Of a stretch of 64,000 nt of DNA, positions 30,655-43,379 are shown piece by piece (positions within the stretch are counted from its first letter, which is position 1; each line of letters begins with the position of its first letter). The notes beneath the pieces are model-generated. The model saw nothing but the letters and a program-made list of their open reading frames with translations. It ran no database searches and was not told where the DNA came from. Position numbers and translations under genes: made by a program. Source of the stretch: Cherax quadricarinatus (Eukaryota > Arthropoda > Malacostraca > Decapoda > Parastacidae); NCBI RefSeq assembly GCF_038502225.1, contig NC_091323.1, positions 22,816,345 through 22,880,344 of the forward strand. Reading direction: 5' to 3'.

Positions 30655-32500
30655 TGCATCCCTCCCTGCCCACCTTGTTCACCCCTGCAACCACCTTACC
30701 TGCCCACCCTGCAGCATAACCTGCCCATCTCTACTGCACACCCCTGTAGTCCCCCCTGCCCACCCCTACAGCCCACCCTGATCACCCCTACAGACCACCC
30801 TGCCCACCCTTACAGATCACCCTGCAGTATACCATGCCCACCCCTACAGAACACTCTGCCCACCCTTCAGCCCACCGGGCCCACCCCTGCCCACTCTGTA
30901 GCCCACTCTACATCCCACCCTGCCCACTCTGCAGCCCACCCTACATCCCACCCTGCAGCCCACCATGCCTACTCCTACATCTCACCATGCCCACCCTACA
31001 TCCCACCATGCCCACTCCTACATCTCACCATGCCCACCATACATCACACCATGCCCACCCTACATCCCACCAAGCCCACCTCTACATCCCACCATGCCCA
31101 CCAGACATAGTACCTTGCCCACCCTCCATCCTGGCCTGCCCACCCCTACATCCCACCATGCCCACCCTACATCTTACCCTGCCCACCCCTACATCCCACC
31201 CTGCCCACCCTACATCCCACCCTGCCCACCCTACATCCCACCATGCCCACCCCTACATCCCACCATGCCCACCCCTACATCCCACCATGCCCACCCCTAC
31301 ATCCCACCCTGCCCACCCCTACATCCCACCATGCCCACCCCTACATCCCACCATGCCCACCCTACATCCCACCCTGCCCACCCTTACATCCCACCCAGCC
31401 CACCCCTACATCCCACCCTGCCCATCCTACATCCCACCATGCCCACCCTACATCCCACCCTGCCCACCCCTACATCCCACCCTGCCCACCCTACATCCCA
31501 CCTTGCCCACCCTACACCCAACCCTGCCCACCCGTACATCATAACCTGCCCACCCTTACATCCCACCCTGCCCACCCTACATCCCACCCTGCCCACCCCT
31601 ACATCCCACCCTGCCCACCCCTACATCCCACCCTGCCCAACCCTACATCCCACCCTGCCCACCCCTACATCCCACCCTGCCCACCCCTACATCCCACCCT
31701 GCCCACCCCTACATCCCACCCTGCCCACCCCTACATCCCACCCTGCCCACCCCTACATCCCACCCTGCCCACCCCTACATCCCACCCTGCCCACCCCTAC
31801 ATCCCACCCTGCCCACCCCTACATCCCACCCTGCCCACCCCTACATCCCACCCTGCCCACCCCTACATCCCACCCTGCCCACCCCTACATCCCACCCTGC
31901 CCACCCCTACATCCCACCCTGCGCACCTTACATCCCACCCTGCCCACCCTACATCCCACCCTGCCCACCCTACATCCCACCCTGCCCACCCCTACATCCC
32001 ACCCTGCCCACCCGTACATCCCACCCTGCCCACCCGTACATCCCACCCTGCCCACCCGTACATCCCACCCTGCCCACCCCTACATCCCACCCTGCCCACC
32101 CCTACATCCCACCCTGCCCACCCCTACATCCCACCCTGCCCACCCCTACATCCCACCCTGCCCACCCCTACATCCCACCCTGCCCACCCCTACATCCCAC
32201 CCTGCCCACCCTACATCCCACCCTGCCCACCCCTACATCCCACCCTGCCCACCCCTACATCCCACCCTGCCCACCCTACATCCCACCCTGCCCACCCGTA
32301 CATCCCACCCTGCCCACCCCTACATCCCACCCTGCCCACCCGTACATCCCACCCTGCCCACCCCTACATCCCACCCTGCCCACCCGTACATCCCACCCTG
32401 CCCACCCCTACATCCCACCCTGCCCACCCTACATCCCACCCTGCCCACCCGTACATCCCACCCTGCCCACCCTACATCCCACCCTGCCCACCCCTACAGG
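30655..32500 (+). repeat. 21/22-bp minisatellite, about 83 units, G-rich complement
   Basis: Unit CCCTGCCCACCCCTACATCCCA (22 bp) interspersed with a 21-bp form lacking one C. Left third is diverse (CCATGCC, TACAGCCC, TACAGACC), centre (31630-31920) nearly homogeneous. The mixture of 21- and 22-bp units shifts phase, yet no stop occurs, producing frames of over 500 codons (Pro/His/Thr-rich). The minus strand has runs GGG-GGGG-GGG-GGG within each unit. Confidence 0.96.
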
Positions 32501-32606
32501 GAATAATTTTCAACATTGGAGCTCGTAGCGTCGCTCATATAAATGTTTACCTTAACACAGGACTCTTCTTCCTCTCTATTTTCACCTCATGCATTGGAGC
32601 CCCTTC

Positions 32607-32691
32607 TTCTTCTTCTTCTTCTTCTTCTTCTTCTTCTTCTTCTTCTTCTTCTTCTTCTTCTTCTTCTTCTTCTTCTTCTTCTTCTTCTTCT
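32607..32691. repeat. (TTC)n microsatellite
   Basis: About 28 TTC triplets, followed by imperfect TTCTTGTTC/CCTTGTTC sequence to 32750. Confidence 0.96.
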
Positions 32692-32779
32692 TTTTGTTCT
32701 TCTTGTTCTCCTTGTTGTTCTTCCTGTTCTCCTTGTTCTTTTTCTTCTGAAAATCTTATTGCCATTTCCCACTCTTCCT

Positions 32780-33270
32780 TCCTCTTCATGTTCATCCCCA
32801 TGGTGTACTCTTCCTTCCTCTTCATGTTCACCCCCATGATGTACTCTTCCTTCCTCTTCATGTTCACCCCCATGGTGTACTCTTCCTTCCTCTTCATGTT
32901 CACCCCCATGGTGTACTCTTCCTTCCTCTTCATGTTCACCCCCATGGTGTACTCTTCCTTCCTCTTCATGTTCACCCCCATGGTGTACTCTTCCTTCCTC
33001 TTCATGTTCACCCCCATGATGTACTCTTCCTTCCTCTTCATGTTCACCCCCATGGTGTACTCTTCCTTCCTCTTCATGTTCACCCCCATGATGTACTCTT
33101 CCTTCCTCTTCATGTTCACCCCCATGATGTACTCTTCCTTCCTCTTCATGTTCACCCTCATGGTGTACTCTTTCTTCCTCTTCATGTACTCTTCCTCTTC
33201 ATGTTCATCCCCATGGTGTACTCTTCCTTCCTCTTCATGTACTCTTTCTTCCTGTTAATGTTCACCTCGT
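32780..33270 (+). repeat. 36-bp minisatellite, about 13 copies, frame-preserving
   Basis: Unit TTCATGTTCACCCCCATGGT plus GTACTCTTCCTTCCTC; variation chiefly GTGTAC/ATGTAC. Twelve codons exactly, so it reads FMFTPMVYSSFL on the plus strand and MKRKEEYTMGVN on the minus strand, each as an unbroken frame through all copies (minus frame 33185-32547, 212 codons, continuing into a poly-Glu tract). I see no start context, splice or domain to support a gene, but the triplet-compatible unit is unlike the other arrays. Confidence 0.93.
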
Positions 33271-33794
33271 GTTCTACTCTTTCCTTCTAGGGAAGTTCCA
33301 ACAATTTACATTTGCCACACACACAATATCTCCTTCAAACTCGTGTTGACTCTTCCAAGAGCACTTGGAGTCACTGTGCGCATGTTCATGGTACCAGATC
33401 TACCATGAGTGTGGATACAGAGCTGTCTTCCCAAATGAGCTAATCCAAGGATATTTAGTAGCAACGAACGGCCATAATTTTTCAGAGAGAGTTATGTGCT
33501 GTACCGGTTACTGGCCTACATATGGCATCCATGACTTTTTTAATCTGTGGTTGAGTCGTTCGCTCACAGTGCACTGTTGGGTATGCAAGGTGTTCCAGGT
33601 ACGACAGCGATTATACCGAATTTCAAACAAACACAAACTTATTTTCATATCTTGGCTGTGTCTGTCATACCCATGCTGTGGGGATAGTCAAGATATTACA
33701 TAATAGGTCCTGGGACTGGGCCCCGACAAGTAAAAAGTCGTGGCTTTTTTTTTGGGGGGGGGGGGGAAGAGGAGGGTAGGGGGAGGGTAGAGGG
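33271..33794. other. Unassigned sequence
   Basis: Frame 33365-33703 (112 codons, Cys-rich in places: CGYRAVF, VMCCTGYWPTYG) has no family I recognise. T9 and G12 runs and G-rich sequence follow at 33738-33800. It precedes the LINE-D remnant and could be upstream LINE-D sequence, but I cannot show it. Confidence 0.35.
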
Positions 33795-34545
33795 AGGGAA
33801 GGGGGATTGGGGATCTCTGGACACACTAATGTTCAGGGCAATGAACAGGCAGACTCAGCCGCTCTGTCTGCTACTCTCGATCATCTTCCACAGGCGGGTG
33901 TCTATGGCCAACTATTTTTCAGTACTTTCTCAAAAGCTTTAACACCAGTGACATCAGTGTTGCTCTGAGGACGAGGAGAACATATTGTCTCTGATGTCAC
34001 AATGAGGTCATCCCTCTTCCATCGCTGTCTTGCGGGGAACTACACTGACATATCTACGAACTGGACACACACGACTCACGCGTGGATTGAAAGATGTCTG
34101 GCACTACTCAAAGATTACCGGGTGGATTTAATACATAATTGTCATATCACTCAGAGAGAATGCAGAATCCACTTTTCATGTCTTCAGTACCCTGACTTTT
34201 TCAATAAAAGTTCCATTCGTTATGCAAAAAACTCTTCGATTTTTTTACGTTATTTAACCTACTGCACCAACTATGATTTCAATTTATCATCCACACTACC
34301 CCCTACTACCTCCGCCTCCACTAACCCTTACCCTTGTACACGCTTCCTCACAGCCTCTAATGACCTATACGTGTCATATTTAAAAAATAATAGATTTACA
34401 GGCGGGTATCACCGCTAGTTCTGACTGGGGACCCACAGCCTCGGAAATGAGAATATACGTACTTGAAGGGAAAATCAAGAGTTCTTTTCCTGGAGCTCTT
34501 GGAGTGTTTTCCTTCCCCTGCCACCCTTATATATGCATATAAATC
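33795..34545 (+). pseudogene. LINE-D remnant: RNase H end and C-terminal Cys/His region
   Basis: At 33815-33870 one frame reads SGHTNVQGNEQADSAALSAT, the conserved C-terminal RNase H motif (H...GNE.AD) of Jockey/I-type LINEs. That frame stops at 33969; the following frame 34002-34418 carries SSLFHRCLAGNYTDISTN and NCHITQRECRIHFSCLQYPD, resembling the Cys/His region after RNase H in such elements, and ends near GGYHR. The 3' UTR (CTGGGGACCCACAGCCTCGG) matches the tail fragment at 11043-11160. 5'-truncated and frameshifted; the GNE.AD residues are kept but the gene is dead. Confidence 0.75.
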
Positions 34546-34944
34546 ACTTAAACTTGGAATGAGAATACCATTATAACATAAAACAATATTTGAAATGCTC
34601 TTGCAGGTTCACAGAGGTATACAGTGAGCGCAGGATGGTAGAAATGTTCTCTCTGCGCCGCAACACTGAGTCTCGGCTGAGTAAAGTTGTTACAATTAGA
34701 TAATATCTTCACTGCAGTTAACGAAAAGAAACTCGAAGGTAAACACCTGAGGATGATAATTTGTTACATTTCAAGAATTTAGTAGGAAAGTTGAGGGAGA
34801 CAGTTTTTTTTGTTGTTGTTTTTGTTTTTTGTTAAGGGGAAAACTGGACGCATATTAAACTTGCAGTTAACCTGTTCCATATGATGGTTCCACGGTGGAA
34901 ACAGAAGCAAAGCGTGGTTTCCCTGTCATATTCCATCACGTTGG
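34546..34944. other. Unassigned sequence
   Basis: Nothing recognised; T-rich TTGTTGTTG patch at 34809. Confidence 0.4.
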
Positions 34945-35090
34945 ATAGGGCTCGTGAAGGAGATCGTGTCATCGTGGTAGAAGGGTGAGGGAGACTGTGC
35001 CATCGTAGTAGGGGAGGTGAAGGAATATCGTTCCATCGTGTTAGGAGGGTGAGAGAGATCGTGCCATCGTGGCAGGGTAGTTGTCCCCTG
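34945..35090 (+). repeat. Short degenerate tandem repeat
   Basis: Three to four imperfect units of roughly 45 bp around GAGATCGTG.CATCGTGGTAG and AGGGTGAGGGAGA. Confidence 0.7.
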
Positions 35091-35599
35091 GGCAGGTAAA
35101 AGGTGACATCAGACTGTTTCTCGTGACATCACCAGTATGAGCGCGAACAACACCATCCCCACCCTACAATTACCCTCTCCCCACCATCACCCCCACCCAC
35201 ATTCTCACCCACAACCAAAGCCACTTCCATAGGTCCAAATTTCGCCCGTGTGGTCCTTCCTCCCCAAGGGTGAAAATGGCATGTCTAAAGGCTGTTCTGG
35301 GGAGTAATGTTTAGGTTTTAGGAAAGAGGGGAGAGGAATGGGGGTTATGGGAGGGGAGGAAAAGCCGTAAAGGTTGGGGGTTGTTTACAAGGAGGACGTC
35401 TTGCCTGAGGCAGTAACCCGACCCCATCCACCCAACCTACGCAAATATTTAAGTCTTGGGAAGCATTTTATATCAAGAAACTACCTTCACTCCTTCCATG
35501 TTGCACCTCTATACCATACTATCTTCCCGTCTACCTAGCTTCATACTTATCTACCTTCCTACTCTCCTGTCTACCTATCTCCCTTTTTAACTACCTTCC
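35091..35599. other. Unassigned sequence
   Basis: C-rich 35150-35215, G-rich 35320-35380, then an ACCTTCCTAC-type pyrimidine-rich imperfect repeat at 35480-35600 (CTACCT recurring). No gene. Confidence 0.4.
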
Positions 35600-35805
35600 T
35601 ACCCTTCAAGAGAGAGCTGGACAGATACCTAAAGTCAGTGCCGGATCAGCCGGGATGTGGCTCATACGTCGGACTGCGTGCGGCCAGCAGTAACAGCCTA
35701 GTTGATCAGGCCCTGATCCATCGGGAGGCCTGGTCATGGACCGGGCCGCGGGGGCGTTGATCCCCGGAATAACCTCCAGGTAACCTCCAGGTACCCTCTT
35801 ACCGT
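35600..35805 (+). mobile_element. LINE-B 3' end, copy 2
   Basis: Starts TTCAAGAGAGAGCTGGACAG (coding KRELDRYLKSVPDQPGC) and continues into the family tail GGGGCGTTGATCCCCGGAAT and TAACCTCCAGGTAACCTCCA, which shows that the LINE-B 3' terminus has a short CCTCCAGGTA direct repeat. Confidence 0.88.
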
Positions 35806-35934
35806 CCAATTTACCTTTTTTACCTATCTACCTATGTCCCTAAGTACCTGTTTGTCTAATTGGTCGTGGCAGGTCTCGCATTTACCTGTAAAGAATTTGC
35901 AACCGTCAAACCTGTCAAGTTTGATGAATATTGT

Positions 35935-38900
35935 TGCAGATTGATGATGAATTAATAATTGATGACTGCTGACTGAATTTTGATGATTGATGACTGCTGA
36001 CTGATGGATGATGATTGATGACTGATGACTGATGGATGATTATTGATGACTGCTGACTGATGGATGATGATTGATGACTGCTGACTGATGGATGATGATT
36101 GATGACTGATGATTGCTGACTGATGGATGATGATTGATGACTAATGACTGCTGACTGATGGATGATTGATGACTGATGACTGATGGATGACGATTGATGA
36201 CTGCTGACTGATGGATGAAGATTGATGACTGCTGACTGATGGATGATTGATGACTGATGACTGCTGACTGATGGATGATGATTGATGACTGCTGACTGAT
36301 GGATGATGATTGATGACTGCTGACTGATGGATGATGATTGATGACTGATGCTGACTGATGGATGATGATTGATGACTGCTGACTGATGGATGATGATTGA
36401 TGACTAATGACTGCTGACTGATGGATGATTGATGACTGCTGACTGATGGATGATGACTGACGACTGATGGATGATTGATGACTGCTGACTGATGGATGAT
36501 GATTGATGATTGGTGACTGCTGACTGATGGATGATTGATGACTGATGACTGCTGACTGATGGATGATGACTGATGGATGATTGATGACTGCTGACTGATG
36601 GATGATTGATGACTGCTGACTGATGGATGATGGATGATTGCTGACTGCTGACTGATGGATGATGACTGATTGATGGATGATGATTGATGACTGCTGACTG
36701 ATGGATGATGATTGATGACTGCTGACTGATGGATGGTGATTGATGACTGCTGACTGATGGATGATGATTGATGACTGCTGACTGATGGATGATGATTGAT
36801 GACTGATGCTGACTGATGGATGATGATTGATGACTAATGACTGCTGACTGATGGATGATGATTGATGACTAATGACTGCTGACTGATGGATGATGATTGA
36901 TGACTAATGACTGATGGATGATGATTGATGACTGCTGACTGACGGATGATGACTGACGACTGATGGATGATGATTGATGACTGCTGACTGATGGATGATG
37001 ATTGATTGATGACTGCTGACTGATGGATAATTGATGACTGATGGATGATGACTGATGGATGATTGATGACTGCTGACTGATGGATGATTGATGACTGCTG
37101 ACTGGTGGATGATGACTGATGACTGATGGATGATGGATGATGGTTGCTGACTGCTGACTGCTGACTGATGGATGATGATTGATGACTGCTGACTGATGGA
37201 TGAAGATTGATGACTGCTGACTGATGGATGATGATTGATGACTGATGACTGCTGACTGATGGATGATGACTGCTGACTGATGGATGATGATGACTGCTGA
37301 CTGATGGATGATGATTGATGACTGATGCTGACTGATGGATGATGATTGATGACTGCTGACTGATGGATGATGATTGATGACTAATGACTGCTGACTGATG
37401 GATGATTGATGACTGCTGACTGATGGATGATGACTGACGACTGATGGATGATGATTGATGACTGCTGACTGATGGATGAGGATTGATGATTGGTGACTGC
37501 TGACTGATGGATGATTGATGACTGATGACTGCTGACTGATGGATGATGACTGATGGATGATTGATGACTGCTGACTGATGGATGATTGATGACTGCTGAC
37601 TGATGGATGATGACTGATGGATGATGGATGATGGTTGCTGACTGCTGACTGATGGATGATGACTGATGGATGATTGATGACTGCTGACTGATGGATGATG
37701 ATTGATGACTGATGACTGATGGATGATTGATGACTGCTGACTGATGGATGATGATTGATGACTGCTGACTGATGGATGATGATTGATGATTGATGACTGC
37801 TGACTGATGGATGATGATTGATGACTGCTGACTGATGGATGATGACTGACGACTGATGGATGATGATTGATGACTGCTGACTGATGGATGATGATTGATG
37901 ATTGATGACTGCTGACTGATGGATGAATGATGACTGATGACTGCTGACTGATGGATGATGACTGATGGATGAATGATGACTGCTGACTGATGGATGATTG
38001 ATGACTGCTGACTGGTGGATGATGACTGATGACTGATGGATGATGGATGATGGTTGCTGACTGCTGACTGATGGATGATGATTGATGATTGATGACTGCT
38101 GACTGATGGATGATTGATGACTGATGCTGACTGATGGATGATTGATGACTGCTGACTGATGGATGATGATTGATGACTAATGACTGCTGACTGATGGATG
38201 ATTGATGACTGCTGACTGATGGATGATGACTGACGACTGATGGATGATGACTGCTGACTGATGGATGATGATTGATGACTGCTGACTGATGGATGATGAT
38301 TGATGATTGGTGACTGCTGACTGATGGATGATTGATGACTGATGACTGCTGACTGATGGATGATGACTGATGGATGATTGATGACTGCTGACTGATGGAT
38401 GATTGATGACTGCTGACTGATGGATGATGACTGATGGATGATGGATGATGGTTGCTGACTGATGGATGATGACTGATGGATGATGATTGATGACTGCTGA
38501 CTGATGGATGATAATTGATGACTGATGACTGATGGATGATGATTGATGACTGCTGACTGCTGACTGATGGATGATGATTGATGACTGCTGACTGATGGAT
38601 GATGATTGATGACTGCTGACTGATGGATGATGATTGATGACTGCTGACTGATGATTGATGACTGATGCTGACTGATGGATGATGATTGATGACTGCTGAC
38701 TGATGGATGATGATTGATGACTAATGACTGCTGACTGATGGATGATGATGACTGCTGACTGATGGATGACTGACGACTGATGGATGATGACTGCTGACTG
38801 ATGGATGATGATTGATGATTGATGACTGCTGACTGATGGATGATTGATGACTGATGACTGCTGACTGATGGATGATGACTGATGGATGATTGATGACTGC

Positions 38901-41900
38901 TGACTGATGGATGATTGATGACTGCTGACTGGTGGATGATTGATGACTGATGGATGATGGATGATGGTTGCTGACTGCTGACTGCTGACTGATGGATGAT
39001 GACTGATGACTGATGGATGATGATTGATGGATGATGATTGATGACTGCTGACTGATGGATGATGACTGACGACTGATGGATGATTGATGACTGCTGACTG
39101 ATGGATGATGATTGATGATTGATGACTGCTGACTGATGGATGATGACTGATGGATGATTGATGACTGCTGACTGATGGATGATTGATGACTGCTGACTGG
39201 TGGATGATTGATGACTGCTGACTGGTGGATGATGACTGATGACTGATGGATGATGGTTGCTGACTGCTGACTGATGGATGATGATTGATTGATGACTGCT
39301 GACTGATGGATGATTGATGACTGATGCTGACTGATGGATGATGATTGATGACTGCTGACTGATGGACGATTGATGACTAATGACTGCTGACTGATGGATG
39401 ACTGATGACTGCTGACTGATGGATGATGACTGACGACTGATGGATGATGACTGCTGACTGATGGATGATGATTGATGACTGCTGACTGATGGATGATGAT
39501 TGATGATTGGTGACTGCTGACTGATGGATGATTGATGACTGATGACTGCTGACTGATGGATGATTGATGACTGCTGACTGATGGATGATGACTGATGGAT
39601 GATGGATGATGGTTGCTGACTGATGGATGATTGATGACTGATGGATGATGATTGATGACTGCTGACTGATGGATGATGATTGATGACTGATGACTGATGG
39701 ATGATGATTGATGATTGGTGACTGCTGACTGATGGATGATTGATGACTGATGACTGCTGACTGATGGATGATGACTGATGGATGATTGATGACTGCTGAC
39801 TGATGGATGATTGATGACTGCTGACTGATGGATGATGACTGATGGATGATGGATGATGGTTGCTGACTGATGGATGATGACTGATGGATGATGATTGATG
39901 ACTGCTGACTGATGGATGATAATTGATGACTGATGGATGATTGATGACTGCTGACTGCTGACTGATGGATGATGATTGATGACTGCTGACTGATGGATGA
40001 TGATTGATGACTGCTGACTGATGGATGATGATTGATGACTGCTGACTGATGATTGATGACTGATGCTGACTGATGGATGATGATTGATGACTGCTGACTG
40101 ATGGATGATGATTGATGACTAATGACTGCTGACTGATGGATGATGATTGATGACTGCTGACTGATGGATGATGATTGATGATTGATGACTGCTGACTGAT
40201 GGATGATTGATGACTGATGACTGCTGACTGATGGATGATGACTGATGGATGATTGATGACTGCTGACTGATGGATGATTGATGACTGCTGACTGGTGGAT
40301 GATGACTGATGACTGATGGATGATGGATGATGGTTGCTGACTGCTGACTGCTGACTGCTGACTGATGGATGATGACTGATGGATGATGATTGATGGATGA
40401 TGATTGATGACTGCTGACTGATGGATGATGACTGACGACTGATGGATGATTGATGACTGCTGACTGATGGATGATGATTGATGATTGATGACTACTGACT
40501 GATGGATGATGACTGATGGATGATTGATGACTGCTGACTGATGGATGATTGATGACTGCTTACTGGTGGATGATTGAAGACTGCTGACTGGTGGATGATG
40601 ACTGATGACTGATGGATGATGGTTGCTGACTGCTGACTGTTGGATGATGATTGATGATTGATGACTGCTGACTGATGGATGATTGATGACTGATGCTGAC
40701 TGATGGATGATGATTGATGACTGACTGATGGACGATTGATGACTAATGACTGCTGACTGATGGATGACTGATGACTGCTGACTGATGGATGATGACTGAC
40801 GACTGATGGATGATGACTGCTGACTGATGGATGATGATTGATGACTGCTGACTGATGGATGATGATTGATGATTGGTGACTGCTGACTGATGGATGATTG
40901 ATGACTGATGACTGCTGACTGATGGATGATGACTGATGGATGATTGATAACTGCTGACTGATGGATGATTGATGACTGCTGACTGATGGATAATGACTGA
41001 TGGATGATGGATGATGGTTGCTGACTGATGGATGATGACTGATGACTGATGGATGATGATTGATGACTGCTGACTGATGGATGATGATTGATGACTGATT
41101 GATGGATGATGATTGATGACTGCTGACTGCTGACTGATGGATGATGATTGATGACTGATGGATGATGATTGATGACTGCTGACTGATGGATGATGATTGA
41201 TTGATGCTGACTGATGGATGATGATTGATGACTGCTGACTGATGGATGATGATTGATGACTAATGACTGCTGACTGATGGATGATGATTGATGACTGCTG
41301 ACTGATGGATGATGACTGACGACTGATGGATGATGACTGCTGACTGATGGATGATGATTGATGACTGCTGACTGATGGATGACTGATGACTGCTGACTGA
41401 TGGATGATGACTGATGGATGATTGATGACTGCTGACTGATGGATGATTGATGACTGCTGACTGGTGGATGATGACTGATGACTGATGGATGATGGATGAT
41501 GGTTGCTGACTGCTGACTGCTGACTGCTGACTGATGGATGATGACTGATGGATGATGATTGATGGATGATGATTGATGACTGCTGACTGATGGATGATGA
41601 TCGATGACTAATGACTGCTGACTGATGGATGATGATGACTGCTGACTGATGGATGACTGACGACTGATGGATGATGATTGATTGATGACTGCTGACTGAT
41701 GGATGATTGATGACTGATGACTGCTGACTGATGGATGACTGATGGATGATTGATGACTGCTGACTGATGGATGATTGATGACTGCTGACTGATGGATGAT
41801 TGACTGCTGACTGATGGATGATGACTGATGACTGATGGATGATGGTTGCTGACTGCTGACTGATGGATGATGACTGATGACTGATGGATGATGTTTGATG

Positions 41901-43105
41901 ACTGCTGACTGATGGATGATGATTGATGACTGATGACTGCTGACTGATGGATGATGACTGATGACTAATGACTGCTGACTGATGGATGATGATTGATGAC
42001 TGATGACTGCTGACTGATGGATGATGACTGATGACTGCTGACTGATGGATGATGACTGCTGACTGATGGATGATGATTGATGACTGCTGACTGATGGATG
42101 ATGACTGATGACTGATGGTTGATGACTGCTGACTGATGGATGATGACTGATGACCGATGGTTGATTGATGACTGCTGACTGATGGATGATGACTGATGAC
42201 TGCTGACTGATGGATGATGATTGATGACTGATGACTGTTGACTGATGGATGATGACTGATGACTGCTGACTGATGGATGATGAGTGATGACTGATGGATG
42301 ATGACTGCTGACTGATGGATGATGACTGATGACTGCTGACTGATGGATGATGACTGATGACTGCTGACTGATGGATGATTGATGACTGCTGATTGATGGA
42401 TGATGACTGCTGACTGATGGATGATGACTGCTGACTGATGGATGATGACTGATGGATGATGACTGATGACTTCTGACTGATGGATGACTGATGGATGATG
42501 ACTGCTGACTGATGGATGATGACTGATGGATGATGACTACTGACTGATGGATGATGACTGCTGACTGATGGATGATGACTAATGGATGATGACTGATGAC
42601 TGCTGACTGATGGATGATGACTGATGGATGATGACTGTTGACTGATGGATGATGACTGTTGACTGATGGATGACTGATGGATGATTGATGGATGATTGAT
42701 GGATGATTGATGGATGATGACTGCTGACTGATGGATGATGACTGCTGAATGATGGATGATGACTGATGACTGCTGACTGATGGATGATGACTGATGACTG
42801 CTGACTGATGGATGACGACTGATGACTGCTGACTGATGACTGATGACTGATGGATGATTACTGATGACTGCTGACTGGTGGATGATGACTGATGACTGCT
42901 GACTGAAGGATGATGACTGCTGACTGATGGATGATGACTGCTGACTGATGGATGATGACTGATGACTGATGGATGATGACTGATGACTGCTGACTGATGG
43001 ATGATGACTGCTGACTGATGGATGATAACTGATGACTGATGACTGATGGATGATGACTGCTGACTGATGACTGCTGACTGCTGACTGCTGACTGATGACT
43101 GATGA
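35935..43105 (+). repeat. 7.2-kb TGAY-type satellite (28-bp core and variants)
   Basis: Made almost wholly of the words TGAT, GGAT, TGAC and TGCTGAC. The commonest unit is about 28 bp (GATGATTGATGACTGCTGAC preceded by TGATGGAT); shorter (21-25 bp) and longer variants come in repeating order, so blocks of several hundred bp recur (for example around TGGTTGCTGACTGCTGACTG at 37142, 38452, 38964, 39256, 40331, 41501), indicating higher-order amplification. T/G-rich on the plus strand. A 398-codon minus frame at its right end (Ser/His/Gln) is a translation of the repeat. Confidence 0.97.
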
Positions 43106-43222
43106 ACCGTTTCTTTTTGTTGTTTTAGTTTCTCATATTTTTTTCTGTCATTCTCGCCCAATCAAAAAATTTTTGTACTTCTCTTTTTTACACTAGTTAA
43201 AAATATCAGTGTTTATATTTTT

Positions 43223-43225
<3 letters not shown>

Positions 43226-43299
<74 letters not shown>
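43226..43299. repeat. (GT)n microsatellite, 3' flank of LINE-A copy A6
   Basis: About 36 GT dinucleotides; on the LINE coding strand it is the (AC)n tail. Confidence 0.97.
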
Positions 43300-43302
<3 letters not shown>

Positions 43303-43379
43303 CACCTAGTTGTACTCACCTAGTTGAGGTTGCAGGGGTCGAGTCCGAGCTCCTGGCCCCGCCTCTTCACTGGTCGCTA

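Noticed and set aside
29120..30781. Several Leu/Ser/Cys/Phe-rich frames suggesting membrane proteins
   Set aside because: Pyrimidine-rich DNA always yields Leu/Ser/Phe/Pro codons; frames overlap in all three phases.
30965..33258. Frames of 513 and 671 codons, Pro/His/Thr-rich
   Set aside because: Minisatellite of mixed 21/22-bp units; no start context, domain or codon preference, and several phases are open at once.
41965..43161. 398-codon minus-strand Ser/His/Gln-rich frame, resembling a low-complexity secreted protein
   Set aside because: Direct translation of the TGAY satellite end; no signal peptide, and the ATG lies in flanking T-rich sequence.
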